The translations under genes and the position numbers were made by a program. From contig JAFWBQ010000113.1 of the NCBI GenBank assembly GCA_017507125.1, positions 1-61,405 of the forward strand: a stretch of 61,405 nucleotides of DNA, in the 5' to 3' direction. This document shows positions 52,387 to 60,593 of the stretch, piece by piece. The notes beneath the pieces are model-generated. The model was not told the DNA's origin and searched no databases. It saw only the letters and a list, made by a program, of their open reading frames with translations. Each line of letters opens with the position of its first letter. Within the stretch, counting starts at the first letter, position 1. This DNA is from Lentisphaeria bacterium (GTDB lineage: Bacteria; Verrucomicrobiota; Lentisphaeria; Victivallales; Victivallaceae).

Positions 52387-53063
52387 AAAATGCCTTCAAA
52401 GATATGCTCAAGGGCATCTGGAAAGAAAATCCTGTTCTGGTACTGCTCCTTGGAACCTGTCCCACCCTTGCCACCACCAGTTCCGCTGCCAACGGACTTG
52501 CCATGGGGCTTGCCACGACCTGTGTGCTGTGCGGCAGCAATCTGGTGATATCATGCATTGCCGGTTTTGTGCCTAAAAAGATCCGGATCCCTGTCTACAT
52601 CGTGGTCATAGCCACTTTTGTGAGTGTCATCGACATGCTTATGAAAGCCTACGCACCGCCTGCCATTTACAGGGCACTGGGGATTTTTATTCCTCTCATC
52701 GTCGTCAACTGCATCGTGCTTGGCAGAGCGGAGGCATTTGCTTCAAAAAATTCCCCTTTGCGTTCCATTTTTGACGGCATCGGCATGGGACTTGGATTTT
52801 CACTGGCGCTGACCTTGCTCGGAGCGCTGAGAGAGTTTATCAGCACCGGATCGGTCTTTGAGGTCAAGATCATCACCTGCTGGACAACTGATTTTCTTCT
52901 TGCCTCTGCGGCGCCGGGAGCTTTCATCATTCTGGGTTGCATCCTTGCTGCCAAAAATTATTTTGCCCGGCGGGCTGCGGTGAAGGCGGGAAAACTCTAC
53001 GTTCCCCAGGCCGGACTTGATTGCCGCAGCTGCCGGATCTGCAAACTTGATGATGATGAGTGA
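52383..53063 (+). CDS. rnfE: Rnf complex subunit E (membrane) with a cysteine-rich tail
   Basis: 226 residues, six membrane helices, partner of RnfA. ENPVLVLLLGTCPTLATT and IYRALGIFIPLIVVNCIVLGRAE hold the conserved cysteines. The C-terminal ~30 residues go beyond the last helix and end in LDCRSCRICKLDDDE, a C-x2-C-x2-C group that I would not expect in a plain RnfE. Last gene of the operon; no hairpin terminator is visible before gpsA, 93 bases downstream. Confidence 0.94.
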   Translation: MKNAFKDMLKGIWKENPVLVLLLGTCPTLATTSSAANGLAMGLATTCVLCGSNLVISCIAGFVPKKIRIPVYIVVIATFVSVIDMLMKAYAPPAIYRALGIFIPLIVVNCIVLGRAEAFASKNSPLRSIFDGIGMGLGFSLALTLLGALREFISTGSVFEVKIITCWTTDFLLASAAPGAFIILGCILAAKNYFARRAAVKAGKLYVPQAGLDCRSCRICKLDDDE

Positions 53064-53156
53064 AAATCTGTGATGACATTAACGCAGCGCCGGTGTTGAC
53101 GGCAAGGCGTAAAAAATATGAAGTTCATTTTTTAAACGAAATTTACAGGTGAAAAA

Positions 53157-54197
53157 ATGAGTGTTTTTACCATTATCGGTGCCGGAATGATGGGCACTGC
53201 CATGAGCTTTCCGCTCCGCGATAACGGACATGAAGTCAGGATCGTTGGAACTCCCCTTGACCGGGAAATCGTTGAGCAGCTCAAAATTGACAACTGGCAC
53301 AGCAATATGAAACGGACTCTCCCAGAGGGTATTTCATATCACCAGATCGGGGAGCTTGAAAAAGTTATTGAGGGGACCGATTATTTCATCGGCGGTGTCA
53401 GCAGTTTCGGTGTGGAGTGGTTCGCAGATTATGTGCTCCCCCGTCTGCCTGAAAAAGCTGTGGTTCTTTCCATCACCAAAGGACTCCGGGAAACGGAAGA
53501 GGGCATTCCTGAAACTTTTCCCGAATACCTTATGAGACGGGACCAGACACGCTCCATCTCTTTCAATGCTGTGGGCGGCCCCTGTACCAGTTACGAACTG
53601 GCTGACCGCCGCCATACCTGCGTCACCTTCTGCGGCAGAGATTATGATACTCTCTGCGCTCTGCGGAAATGTCTGGCCGTTGAATATTATCATATCAGCT
53701 GTTCCACCGATATCCGGGGCGTTGAGACAGCTGTCGCCATGAAAAATGTCTATGCCGCCGCCGTTTCGACCGCTATCGGCGCCAATGAGCTGATCGTGGG
53801 CATGGGAGGTCAGGAAAAGTATAATCCCCAGGCGGGACTTTTCGGTGAAAGCGTCCGCGAGATCGGGAGACTCCTTAAAATCATGGAAGGTGATCCTGAT
53901 GCCATTATGCTTGCCGCAGGGGATCTTTATGTCACCGTTTTCGGCGGCAGGACCCGGAAACTCGGAGTTCTGTTGGGCCATGGACTTTCTTATGAACGTG
54001 CCAGGGAAATGCTGGCAGGTGTCACCCTTGAATCTGTTGCCATCGCCAAAGCCATGGCAAACAGTTTGAGAAAACTTGCCGCCAAAGGCAAGGCAGATCT
54101 GAACGATTTTCCGCTTCTCATGGCCCTTGAAGCGACGATCCATCATGGTGCAGCTCTTGATATCCCGTGGGAGAAATTCATCCTTGACCGTCCGTGA
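53157..54197 (+). CDS. gpsA: NAD(P)-dependent glycerol-3-phosphate dehydrogenase
   Basis: 346 residues, usual length. It makes sn-glycerol-3-phosphate from dihydroxyacetone phosphate for phospholipids. N-terminal dinucleotide fold FTIIGAGMMGTAMSFPL, then SITKGL, AVGGPCTSYELAD and VAMKNVYAAAVSTAIGANE with the catalytic lysine. A weak promoter-like TTGACG at 53095 has no good -10, so transcription may come from rnf. The 3' end overlaps the glycosyltransferase gene. Confidence 0.9.
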   Translation: MSVFTIIGAGMMGTAMSFPLRDNGHEVRIVGTPLDREIVEQLKIDNWHSNMKRTLPEGISYHQIGELEKVIEGTDYFIGGVSSFGVEWFADYVLPRLPEKAVVLSITKGLRETEEGIPETFPEYLMRRDQTRSISFNAVGGPCTSYELADRRHTCVTFCGRDYDTLCALRKCLAVEYYHISCSTDIRGVETAVAMKNVYAAAVSTAIGANELIVGMGGQEKYNPQAGLFGESVREIGRLLKIMEGDPDAIMLAAGDLYVTVFGGRTRKLGVLLGHGLSYERAREMLAGVTLESVAIAKAMANSLRKLAAKGKADLNDFPLLMALEATIHHGAALDIPWEKFILDRP

Positions 54198-55251
54198 CAT
54201 AGAAAAATACCGCCGCCGCAATCCGGCACATACTCTGGCAGAGCTGAGGAATTACCGCATCTGCGTGGTGATCCCCTGTTTTAATGAGAATGATTCCTTC
54301 GGCAAAAGTGTTGAAACTCTCAAAAGTGCGGCTCAGCATGCCGGAGCTGAATGTGCCGTGCTGGCGGTCGTCAATTATCCGGAAGGGGCCGATGAGAAAG
54401 AGTCTCTTCTGCTGCAGCGCAGGATCTCTGAGAAGGAGTTCGCCTGGGATGATCTTTTTTCCATTTATGCCCCCGGCCTTAAAAACGGCGTTGGAGAAGC
54501 CCGGAAGATCGGTATGGACTCCTTTTTACAGAGCTGTCCCCCGGAGCATTTGAGTGAGACCATCATCTGTTCCATGGACGCAGATACACTTGTTGCTCCG
54601 GATTATTTTACAGAAATTTCCCTTTTTTTTCAGCACCACCGACAGGGTGGCGTTGTCTGCGGTTTGCGTCACCAGAGTGCTGAAAACGATGAAAACGAAG
54701 CGGCGATCCGGCGTTATGAAGCCTATCTTGACCGCTATGTCCACCAACTGAAACGCTGCGGTTCACCCTATGCCTTTCATACTGTCGGCTCCGCCTTTGC
54801 TGTGCGGGGAGATGCCTATATCAAATGCGGCGGCATGAAGATCCGCAAAGCAGGCGAGGATTTTTACTTTCTTCAGGAGCTTGCCAAAACTTCCGGCGTG
54901 GGCGTAATCGAAAAAAAGTTGGTTTTTCCGTCGCCCCGGATCTCAGAAAGAACCCCTTTCGGAACCGGACAGGCGGTGAAAGATATTATTGCCGGCAAGA
55001 ACCTTTCTGAAGTCTCCGATGAGGCTTTTGACCGTTTGGAAAAAGTGCTGAAGGCAGTTGTGTTTGAAAATCTTGACTCCGATACGCCTATGTTGCCTGA
55101 AAACACCTTTTTTGAGGCAGAACGTTTCTTCAGGGTCTGGTCAGGCATACGCCGCAATACCCCTCCGGGAAAGTTGTGCGATGCCTTCCATATCTGGTTC
55201 GACGGACTCAAAACCTTGCGTTTTCTCCACTGGTGCGACAATCACATCTGA
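54184..55251 (+). CDS. Family 2-like glycosyltransferase
   Basis: 355 residues, probable TTG start at 54184, chosen because GGGAG lies 9-10 bases upstream; ATG 54145 is an alternative without a ribosome site. The GT-A fold starts with YRICVVIPCFNENDSF, the metal-binding D-x-D is in CSMDADTLVAPDY, and FHTVGSAFAVRGDAYIKCGGM leads to AGEDFYFLQEL, the acceptor-side motif. No transmembrane helix is apparent. Donor and acceptor are unknown; the link to gpsA suggests a lipid or surface glycan. The start overlaps gpsA by 14 bases. Confidence 0.82.
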   Translation: MTVRDIEKYRRRNPAHTLAELRNYRICVVIPCFNENDSFGKSVETLKSAAQHAGAECAVLAVVNYPEGADEKESLLLQRRISEKEFAWDDLFSIYAPGLKNGVGEARKIGMDSFLQSCPPEHLSETIICSMDADTLVAPDYFTEISLFFQHHRQGGVVCGLRHQSAENDENEAAIRRYEAYLDRYVHQLKRCGSPYAFHTVGSAFAVRGDAYIKCGGMKIRKAGEDFYFLQELAKTSGVGVIEKKLVFPSPRISERTPFGTGQAVKDIIAGKNLSEVSDEAFDRLEKVLKAVVFENLDSDTPMLPENTFFEAERFFRVWSGIRRNTPPGKLCDAFHIWFDGLKTLRFLHWCDNHI

Positions 55252-55284
55252 AGCCGGATCCCGAGGATTTATCCCTTTTTTCTC

Positions 55285-55313
55285 TTGACAAAGAAAGAGT
55301 CCTGTGGTATCTT
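55285..55313 (+). promoter_or_regulatory. Promoter of the DUF58/vWA operon
   Basis: TTGACA (55285-55290), 17-base spacer, TATCTT (55308-55313). The expected start near 55320 leaves a leader of only ~17 bases that begins with the AGGAG ribosome site. Confidence 0.7.
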
Positions 55314-55336
55314 ATGGACAGGAGAAAAAATATCAG

Positions 55337-56185
55337 ATGGATCAAGAGCTGCAAAAATATGTAAAGGCGGCATCAGAAGCCGCCGCAAATCTGAAACTGG
55401 TTCCCCCCCAGTGTGCTGTTTCTTTTGATGGGAACCGTACCGGTTCCGGCACTGGAGGCGCTATGGAGTTTGCCGATTACCGCGCCTATCGGAGAGGAGA
55501 TGAACTCAGACGGGTGGACTGGCGTCTCTTCGCCCGGAGTGAACAGCTTATGGTTCGCAGATTCTCTCAGGAAATTTCGCCGAGGTGCGACATTATTATA
55601 GACTGTTCGCGCTCCATGGATCTTTACGGCAAAAACGCCGCTGCCGCCGGCTTGGGGGCGCTCTTTGCCGGGAGTGCCCTCAACGCAGGTTTTTTTCTGC
55701 AGGTCTGGGGGATCGGAGACTCCCTTATCAAAATGAGTGCCCCGGAAGAGCCTGAACTGTGGGAACTGCCCCGGCAGAAAAGCTCCGGCGGGAGTACTCT
55801 CTTTTTTGAGGAGTTGAGGGCAGGAATTTTCCGCAACGGTATAAGGATCTTTATCAGTGATCTTTTTTTTGACTTTTCACCCGGTGAATTACTGAGAACT
55901 CTGGGAGGAGGGAATGTTGTCGTGCTTCAGATACTCGGTGCGGAGGAGCTTGATCCGCCTCTTGCCGGTACCGTGACGGTTATGGATCCGGAGTCGGGCC
56001 GGAGCAAAGAGATCTGCGTTGATAATGGTTCTCTGGAACGTTACTGGGAGAAATTGAATAATTTTCAAAGCAGATATGCAGAGACACTGCATTCGCACAA
56101 CTCTTCCATATTTTTCCTCAGTGCCGCAGAGGTCGTGAAAAACTGGGGTGTGGACTTCTTTTGCCGTGAAGGGATATTGCAATGA
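55337..56185 (+). CDS. DUF58 domain protein (MoxR-associated)
   Basis: 282 residues from ATG 55337. It has the DUF58 core GAMEFADYRAYRRGDELRRVDW (residues ~43-64), then MVRRFSQEISPRCDIIIDCSRSMD, a von Willebrand-like strand with D-x-S-x-S. DUF58 proteins usually act with a MoxR AAA+ ATPase and BatA/BatB membrane proteins in envelope stress or metal-cofactor insertion. Here the two downstream genes fit the Bat part, but no moxR gene is in the window. Cytosolic. Overlaps the next gene by ATGA. Confidence 0.9.
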   Translation: MDQELQKYVKAASEAAANLKLVPPQCAVSFDGNRTGSGTGGAMEFADYRAYRRGDELRRVDWRLFARSEQLMVRRFSQEISPRCDIIIDCSRSMDLYGKNAAAAGLGALFAGSALNAGFFLQVWGIGDSLIKMSAPEEPELWELPRQKSSGGSTLFFEELRAGIFRNGIRIFISDLFFDFSPGELLRTLGGGNVVVLQILGAEELDPPLAGTVTVMDPESGRSKEICVDNGSLERYWEKLNNFQSRYAETLHSHNSSIFFLSAAEVVKNWGVDFFCREGILQ

Positions 56186-57870
56186 TATGGGGATGGGAAA
56201 AACCATTTTTTTTCTGCCTGTCCGGGAGCGTTCTGCTTTTGCTGCTCATATACCTTCTCAAGTACCGGGGGAAGATCTTTTACACTCAGGCTCTTTTCTT
56301 ATGGGATGAAAAGGATTCTGCGGAAAAAAGTTCTGCCGGGATCACGTGGCGGCACCTTCCTTTGAGCTTCTATCTTGAGTTTTCAGCCATTATGCTCATG
56401 GTCTGCGGAGGAGCCGGTTTTTTTGCCCTTGAAAAAGAAAAGTTTCCTGCCGCAGTGATATTGCTCAACGACTCCTATTCCATGAACAGTGAAACCCGGG
56501 CGCGGGGCGCTGCTGCGGTGAAAAAATATCTGAGGGAGTTTTCCGGTCGCCGGGTGATCTGGGCACTTTGCGGCGATGCTCCTGAAATATTGAGTCGCGG
56601 GCAAAAAGATTTCGAGTTTGAAAAATATTGGAAGGGGGAGTCATCCCAATGCCGTGTCCCCGCTGCGGTGAGTTGGGCAAAGAAAAATTTTCCGGATGCG
56701 GAAATCTGCCTTGTCACCGACCGTGTCCCGGCTGACTGGTCCCCGGAAGAAATCACTCTTTTGTGTTGCGGCGTTCCGGGAAAAAATCTTGCTGTTGTCA
56801 ACAGTGCCGTGAAAGGAAACAGAGTGTTGCTTGAAATAGAGAACTTTTCCGACAGTGAGGTGCAAGCTCTGCTGAAAGTCAATTCAGTTACTGTTGAAAA
56901 GTTTACAGCAGCAGGTAATGGCAGAAAACTTTTCAACTTCACTCTTGAGCATCCGGCAGAGATTTTGAAATTCACCATTGAAGCTCCCGGTGACGCCCTT
57001 GAATATGACAATGAGGTCACATTGATCGATCCGGTCAGGGAAAAGGTAACTTATGATTTCAGAGCGTTGACAGCCGGAGAAACGCAGAGCCTGGAGAAAG
57101 TCCTTGCCGGGAATCCGGAGTTCCGGCGCAGCAAAGAGAATGCAGAAGTGCTTTTTACTGCGTATGCCCCTGAGAAAGAATCTTTTTCAGGACACAGAGT
57201 TTTCTTCCACCGGGGCAAAAAAAGTGTTTTTGAAAGAACTCCTCCATTTTTCATGCCTCAGGAAAGGCTGCTTGCCGGACTGACCAACACCTCTCTTGTC
57301 TGGGCATTTTTTCCGGAACTCCGGTTGCCTGGGAGGGGCGTGATTTTTGCCGGAGAAACAGTGCTTGCCAGTGTTGAGCTGCGTCGGGAGCGCAAATATG
57401 ATATCCATTTGAATCTTGTTCCGGAACACTCGAATTTGTCCTTGCTTCCCTTCTGGCCGGGATTTTTCTGCAATCTGGCAGAGTTCTGCCGCCGTAACCG
57501 TTCCGGAGTGGCAGAGCCCAATGTGAAGTCCGGGGAAATCATTTGTTTCAACACCTCCTCCGGGGCTGAAAAGCTCTATTTCAGAAGTAGGGCTGTTTCC
57601 GGTGAACTTGCCGCTGCTGATGGAAAATGTGTTTTTCAACTGAAAAAATGCGGCGTTTATACGCTGAGTGACGGTAAGAAGAAAACATTGATCGCTGTCA
57701 ATCCCCATGTGACAGATGTTTCCGACCTGCGGAAAAACAGGAGTTTTACTGCTTCTGCCAGCCGGAAATTGCAGGGAAGTGAAAGCCGCAGCAGTAAAGC
57801 ATGGCTCTTTACTGTTTCAGCCCTTCTTCTTTTGACTTTGAATCATTTTCTATGCAGAAGAGGCAAATAA
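56182..57870 (+). CDS. BatA-like membrane protein with vWA-like domain
   Basis: 562 residues. The N-terminal BatA-type hairpin (two helices at ~8-26 and ~60-78) is followed by VILLNDSYSMNSETRARG, a von Willebrand MIDAS-type D-x-S-x-S. Residues ~215-500 are beta-rich and periplasmic. One more helix lies near the C-terminus (AWLFTVSALLLLTLNHFL). Likely cleaves no substrate itself but forms an envelope complex with the DUF58 protein and the next gene. The helix at each end is unusual for plain BatA. Confidence 0.8.
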   Translation: MIWGWEKPFFFCLSGSVLLLLLIYLLKYRGKIFYTQALFLWDEKDSAEKSSAGITWRHLPLSFYLEFSAIMLMVCGGAGFFALEKEKFPAAVILLNDSYSMNSETRARGAAAVKKYLREFSGRRVIWALCGDAPEILSRGQKDFEFEKYWKGESSQCRVPAAVSWAKKNFPDAEICLVTDRVPADWSPEEITLLCCGVPGKNLAVVNSAVKGNRVLLEIENFSDSEVQALLKVNSVTVEKFTAAGNGRKLFNFTLEHPAEILKFTIEAPGDALEYDNEVTLIDPVREKVTYDFRALTAGETQSLEKVLAGNPEFRRSKENAEVLFTAYAPEKESFSGHRVFFHRGKKSVFERTPPFFMPQERLLAGLTNTSLVWAFFPELRLPGRGVIFAGETVLASVELRRERKYDIHLNLVPEHSNLSLLPFWPGFFCNLAEFCRRNRSGVAEPNVKSGEIICFNTSSGAEKLYFRSRAVSGELAAADGKCVFQLKKCGVYTLSDGKKKTLIAVNPHVTDVSDLRKNRSFTASASRKLQGSESRSSKAWLFTVSALLLLTLNHFLCRRGK

Positions 57871-57872
57871 AA

Positions 57873-60593
57873 ATGATCCAATTTGAAAATCCCGTATTTC
57901 TGCTTCTGATGATCCCGGTGACACTTTACCTTTTCCTGCGTCCTCTGCCCTCGCGCACCGGGAATGTGCTGCAGTTTCTCATCTCGCTGCTTCTGATTTT
58001 TGCTTTGAGCGATCTGCAGGTGCGCCTGCCGGATAAAGAGGGTGTGCTTTTTATTCTTTGCGACCGCAGCCTTTCCATGCCTCCCGGAGCTGACGGAAAG
58101 ATGGAAAAAGAGATCCGCATCATTTCCCGGAATATGAAAAATTCTCCCGGCGTCATCTCTTTTGCGGGGAATGTGCATGTGGAATCCCTGCCGGGAGAGG
58201 GGGATTTTCACGGATTCAAAAGCGTTTTGAGCCGCAGGAACGCATCTGATGTGGGGAACGCTCTTCTCCACACTCTTTCCCTGATCCCCCCTGATGTGCC
58301 CGGAAGGATCCTGCTGATTTCAGACGGTAATTGGAACGGGACACCCCCTGAAAGCGCCTTTGCCGCCGCCGTAATGCGTAAAATCAAGGTGGACTTTCTG
58401 CCGTTCAGCCGGGGGGGATTCAATGACTTTGCCATAACCGGGATTTCGGCGCCCCTCTCTGTTGCCCCCGGGGAATACGCCTCCATCGTCTGCCGGATCT
58501 ATGCTCCCTGCAGGGCATCGGTCAAATGCCGTTTCCGCAAGAACAACGGGCCATGGCATGAAAGAAAACTCCATCTTAAAGCCGGCGAGAACCGTTTTTT
58601 CTGGCGGGACAGGAGCGACCGTGAAGGGGTGAACTGCTATGAGTTTTTCCTCGAAGCGCCCCCCGGAGATGAGGTGGTGGAAAACAATTCTGCGCGCCAT
58701 CTGACAGAAGTCCGGGGAACCGGGAAGATACTGCTTCTGACCAATTCTCCTTCCCGGAACTTGAGTAAACTTCTCGCCGGGGGGAAATTTGATGTGGAAA
58801 CAATTCAGGTTCCCTCTCAAAGAGTTTCTCCGGAAACTCTGGGCAGTTACCGGGCTGTCATCCTTGAAAACGTTCCGGCTTCATCCATTACTCCTGAGAC
58901 CAATGCCCTTATGGCAGAAATGGTCCGGCAGGGCCGGATGGGAGTGCTTATGACCGGAGGACGCTCCAGTCAGGCAGCCGGAGGATGGTATAAAACGCCT
59001 GTGGGGGAGATCCTTCCCGGTGCCATGGAAAGACAGCACGACATCAGGCGGCACAAGGCGGCTCTGATGATTGCCCTTGACCGTTCCGGAAGCATGGCTG
59101 CTGCCATTGACGGTGTAACCAAGATGTCAATGGCCAATCTGGCGGCTGTGGAAAGTTACAAGCTCCTTTCACCCCTGGATGAATTCGGCTTGATCGCAGT
59201 TGACAGTTCTGTGCATAAAGTAGCTCCTCTGAGGGAAAAAGGGAAAGCGCCTGAGCTTTCCGGTATGATCATGTCCATAGAGTCTATGGGGGGAGGGATC
59301 TTTGTGGATAAGGCGCTCCATGAATCTCTCAGACAGCTGCAGCATTCCAAGGCCACTGTGCGTCATCTGCTGCTTTTTGCTGATGCCGATGATGCGGAAC
59401 AGCCCGGAAATTATAAGGAAATGCTCAAACGCGCCGTGAAGGCCGGTATCACTGTCAGTGTGGTGGCATTGGGCAGAAAAGATGCTGCTGATGCCCGGCT
59501 GCTTCGTGAAATCGCAGAACTGGGGAAAGGAAAATGTTATTTCGTGGAAAATTCTTCTGAACTGCCCCGGGTCTTTGCAGAAGATACTTTTGTTATGGTA
59601 CGCACTTCATTCAGCAGGGAAAAGGTGAAATGCCGGGCTTCTGCAGAGCTGGCAGCTCTGCCCGGAGCGGAAAATATCAACATACCCTTTGAAGCAGACG
59701 GATACAACCTTTGTTTTGCCAAAGAGAAGGCCCGTGTGCTTCTGAGTGCTGAGGATGAGGATTCCACCCCCATCGCCCTGACCGGTTTCGCCGGACTCGG
59801 TAAATGTGCGCTCCTGGGAATTGAAGTCGACGGCGAATATTCGGGGGCATTTGCCGGACATCCCCAGAGCGGAACACTCCTTGCTGCGTTGACACGTTAT
59901 GTGGTCATGCCCCGCAAGAGTACTTATGAAGATTGTTTCGTGACTCAGAATATGGCTGCCGGACTTTTTGAAAGTGAAATCCTTCTTGATCCTGAACGGC
60001 GGAAGATGCCTTTTGCCGGTACGCCGGTACTTTCATTGCTTGTAACACATGCCAACGGCAAAGTCGAACCCCATGCCGTGCCTTTCCGCTGGCAGGGGCC
60101 GGATGTTTTAAAGGCATGTTATCCGGTTCCTCCCGGTGCAACGGTCAACGCCGCAGTGGAGTTCGGCGGCAATGAGATATTGCCTCTTGCACCGGCAGTT
60201 CAAAGTGTGTCTCCTGAGTTTTCAAGGGAGTCCCGCAGCAGCATTGCTCCGCTGGTCCGGCAGACCGGAGGCGTGATCAAGGGCAGCTTTGACAACATCA
60301 GCAGAACTCTGGAACGGCAGGAGCGTTTATTTGATGCTGTTCCCATATTGCTGGCTGCAGCTGTTGCCCTGCTTCTTCTTCAGGTCTGGATGCGCCGCAG
60401 CGGCAGAGAGATCCCCCGCATATCCATCAAATTTTCCCGTTTCAAGTTTCCGGTTTTCACTCCTTCACGGATGGGAACGCGCGTCAGGGGGGCTGAGAAA
60501 CAAAAAGAAACTCCGGCGTCATCCGGGGCAATGCCGGAAGAGCCGGAGCATGAGGATATCTCAACGGCACTGAAACGTGCCAAGAGAAGATGA
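57873..60593 (+). CDS. Large membrane protein with two vWA-like domains and a GATase1-like region
   Basis: 906 residues from ATG 57873, AGAGG 10 bases upstream. N-terminal membrane helices at ~7-50, then a first vWA-like domain (LFILCDRSLSMP) and a GATase1-like segment (ILLLTNSPSRNL to GRMGVLMTGGRSS, residues ~285-370) lacking the catalytic Cys. Then a full vWA domain with MIALDRSGSMAAAIDG (~410), a beta-rich region and a last helix at ~835 followed by a cytosolic tail. Such 'glutamine amidotransferase-like vWA' proteins occur next to DUF58 genes in Planctomycetes. Role in the envelope is inferred. The stop abuts the stop of cysS on the other strand. Confidence 0.85.
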   Translation: MIQFENPVFLLLMIPVTLYLFLRPLPSRTGNVLQFLISLLLIFALSDLQVRLPDKEGVLFILCDRSLSMPPGADGKMEKEIRIISRNMKNSPGVISFAGNVHVESLPGEGDFHGFKSVLSRRNASDVGNALLHTLSLIPPDVPGRILLISDGNWNGTPPESAFAAAVMRKIKVDFLPFSRGGFNDFAITGISAPLSVAPGEYASIVCRIYAPCRASVKCRFRKNNGPWHERKLHLKAGENRFFWRDRSDREGVNCYEFFLEAPPGDEVVENNSARHLTEVRGTGKILLLTNSPSRNLSKLLAGGKFDVETIQVPSQRVSPETLGSYRAVILENVPASSITPETNALMAEMVRQGRMGVLMTGGRSSQAAGGWYKTPVGEILPGAMERQHDIRRHKAALMIALDRSGSMAAAIDGVTKMSMANLAAVESYKLLSPLDEFGLIAVDSSVHKVAPLREKGKAPELSGMIMSIESMGGGIFVDKALHESLRQLQHSKATVRHLLLFADADDAEQPGNYKEMLKRAVKAGITVSVVALGRKDAADARLLREIAELGKGKCYFVENSSELPRVFAEDTFVMVRTSFSREKVKCRASAELAALPGAENINIPFEADGYNLCFAKEKARVLLSAEDEDSTPIALTGFAGLGKCALLGIEVDGEYSGAFAGHPQSGTLLAALTRYVVMPRKSTYEDCFVTQNMAAGLFESEILLDPERRKMPFAGTPVLSLLVTHANGKVEPHAVPFRWQGPDVLKACYPVPPGATVNAAVEFGGNEILPLAPAVQSVSPEFSRESRSSIAPLVRQTGGVIKGSFDNISRTLERQERLFDAVPILLAAAVALLLLQVWMRRSGREIPRISIKFSRFKFPVFTPSRMGTRVRGAEKQKETPASSGAMPEEPEHEDISTALKRAKRR

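Noticed and set aside
47758..53063. Na+-translocating NADH:quinone reductase (Nqr)
   Set aside because: RnfB with ferredoxin clusters is present and there is no NqrF or NqrA; gene order is rnfABCDGE.
53064..53156. Separate gpsA promoter (TTGACG at 53095)
   Set aside because: No acceptable -10 at 16-18 bases; left as possible read-through from rnf.
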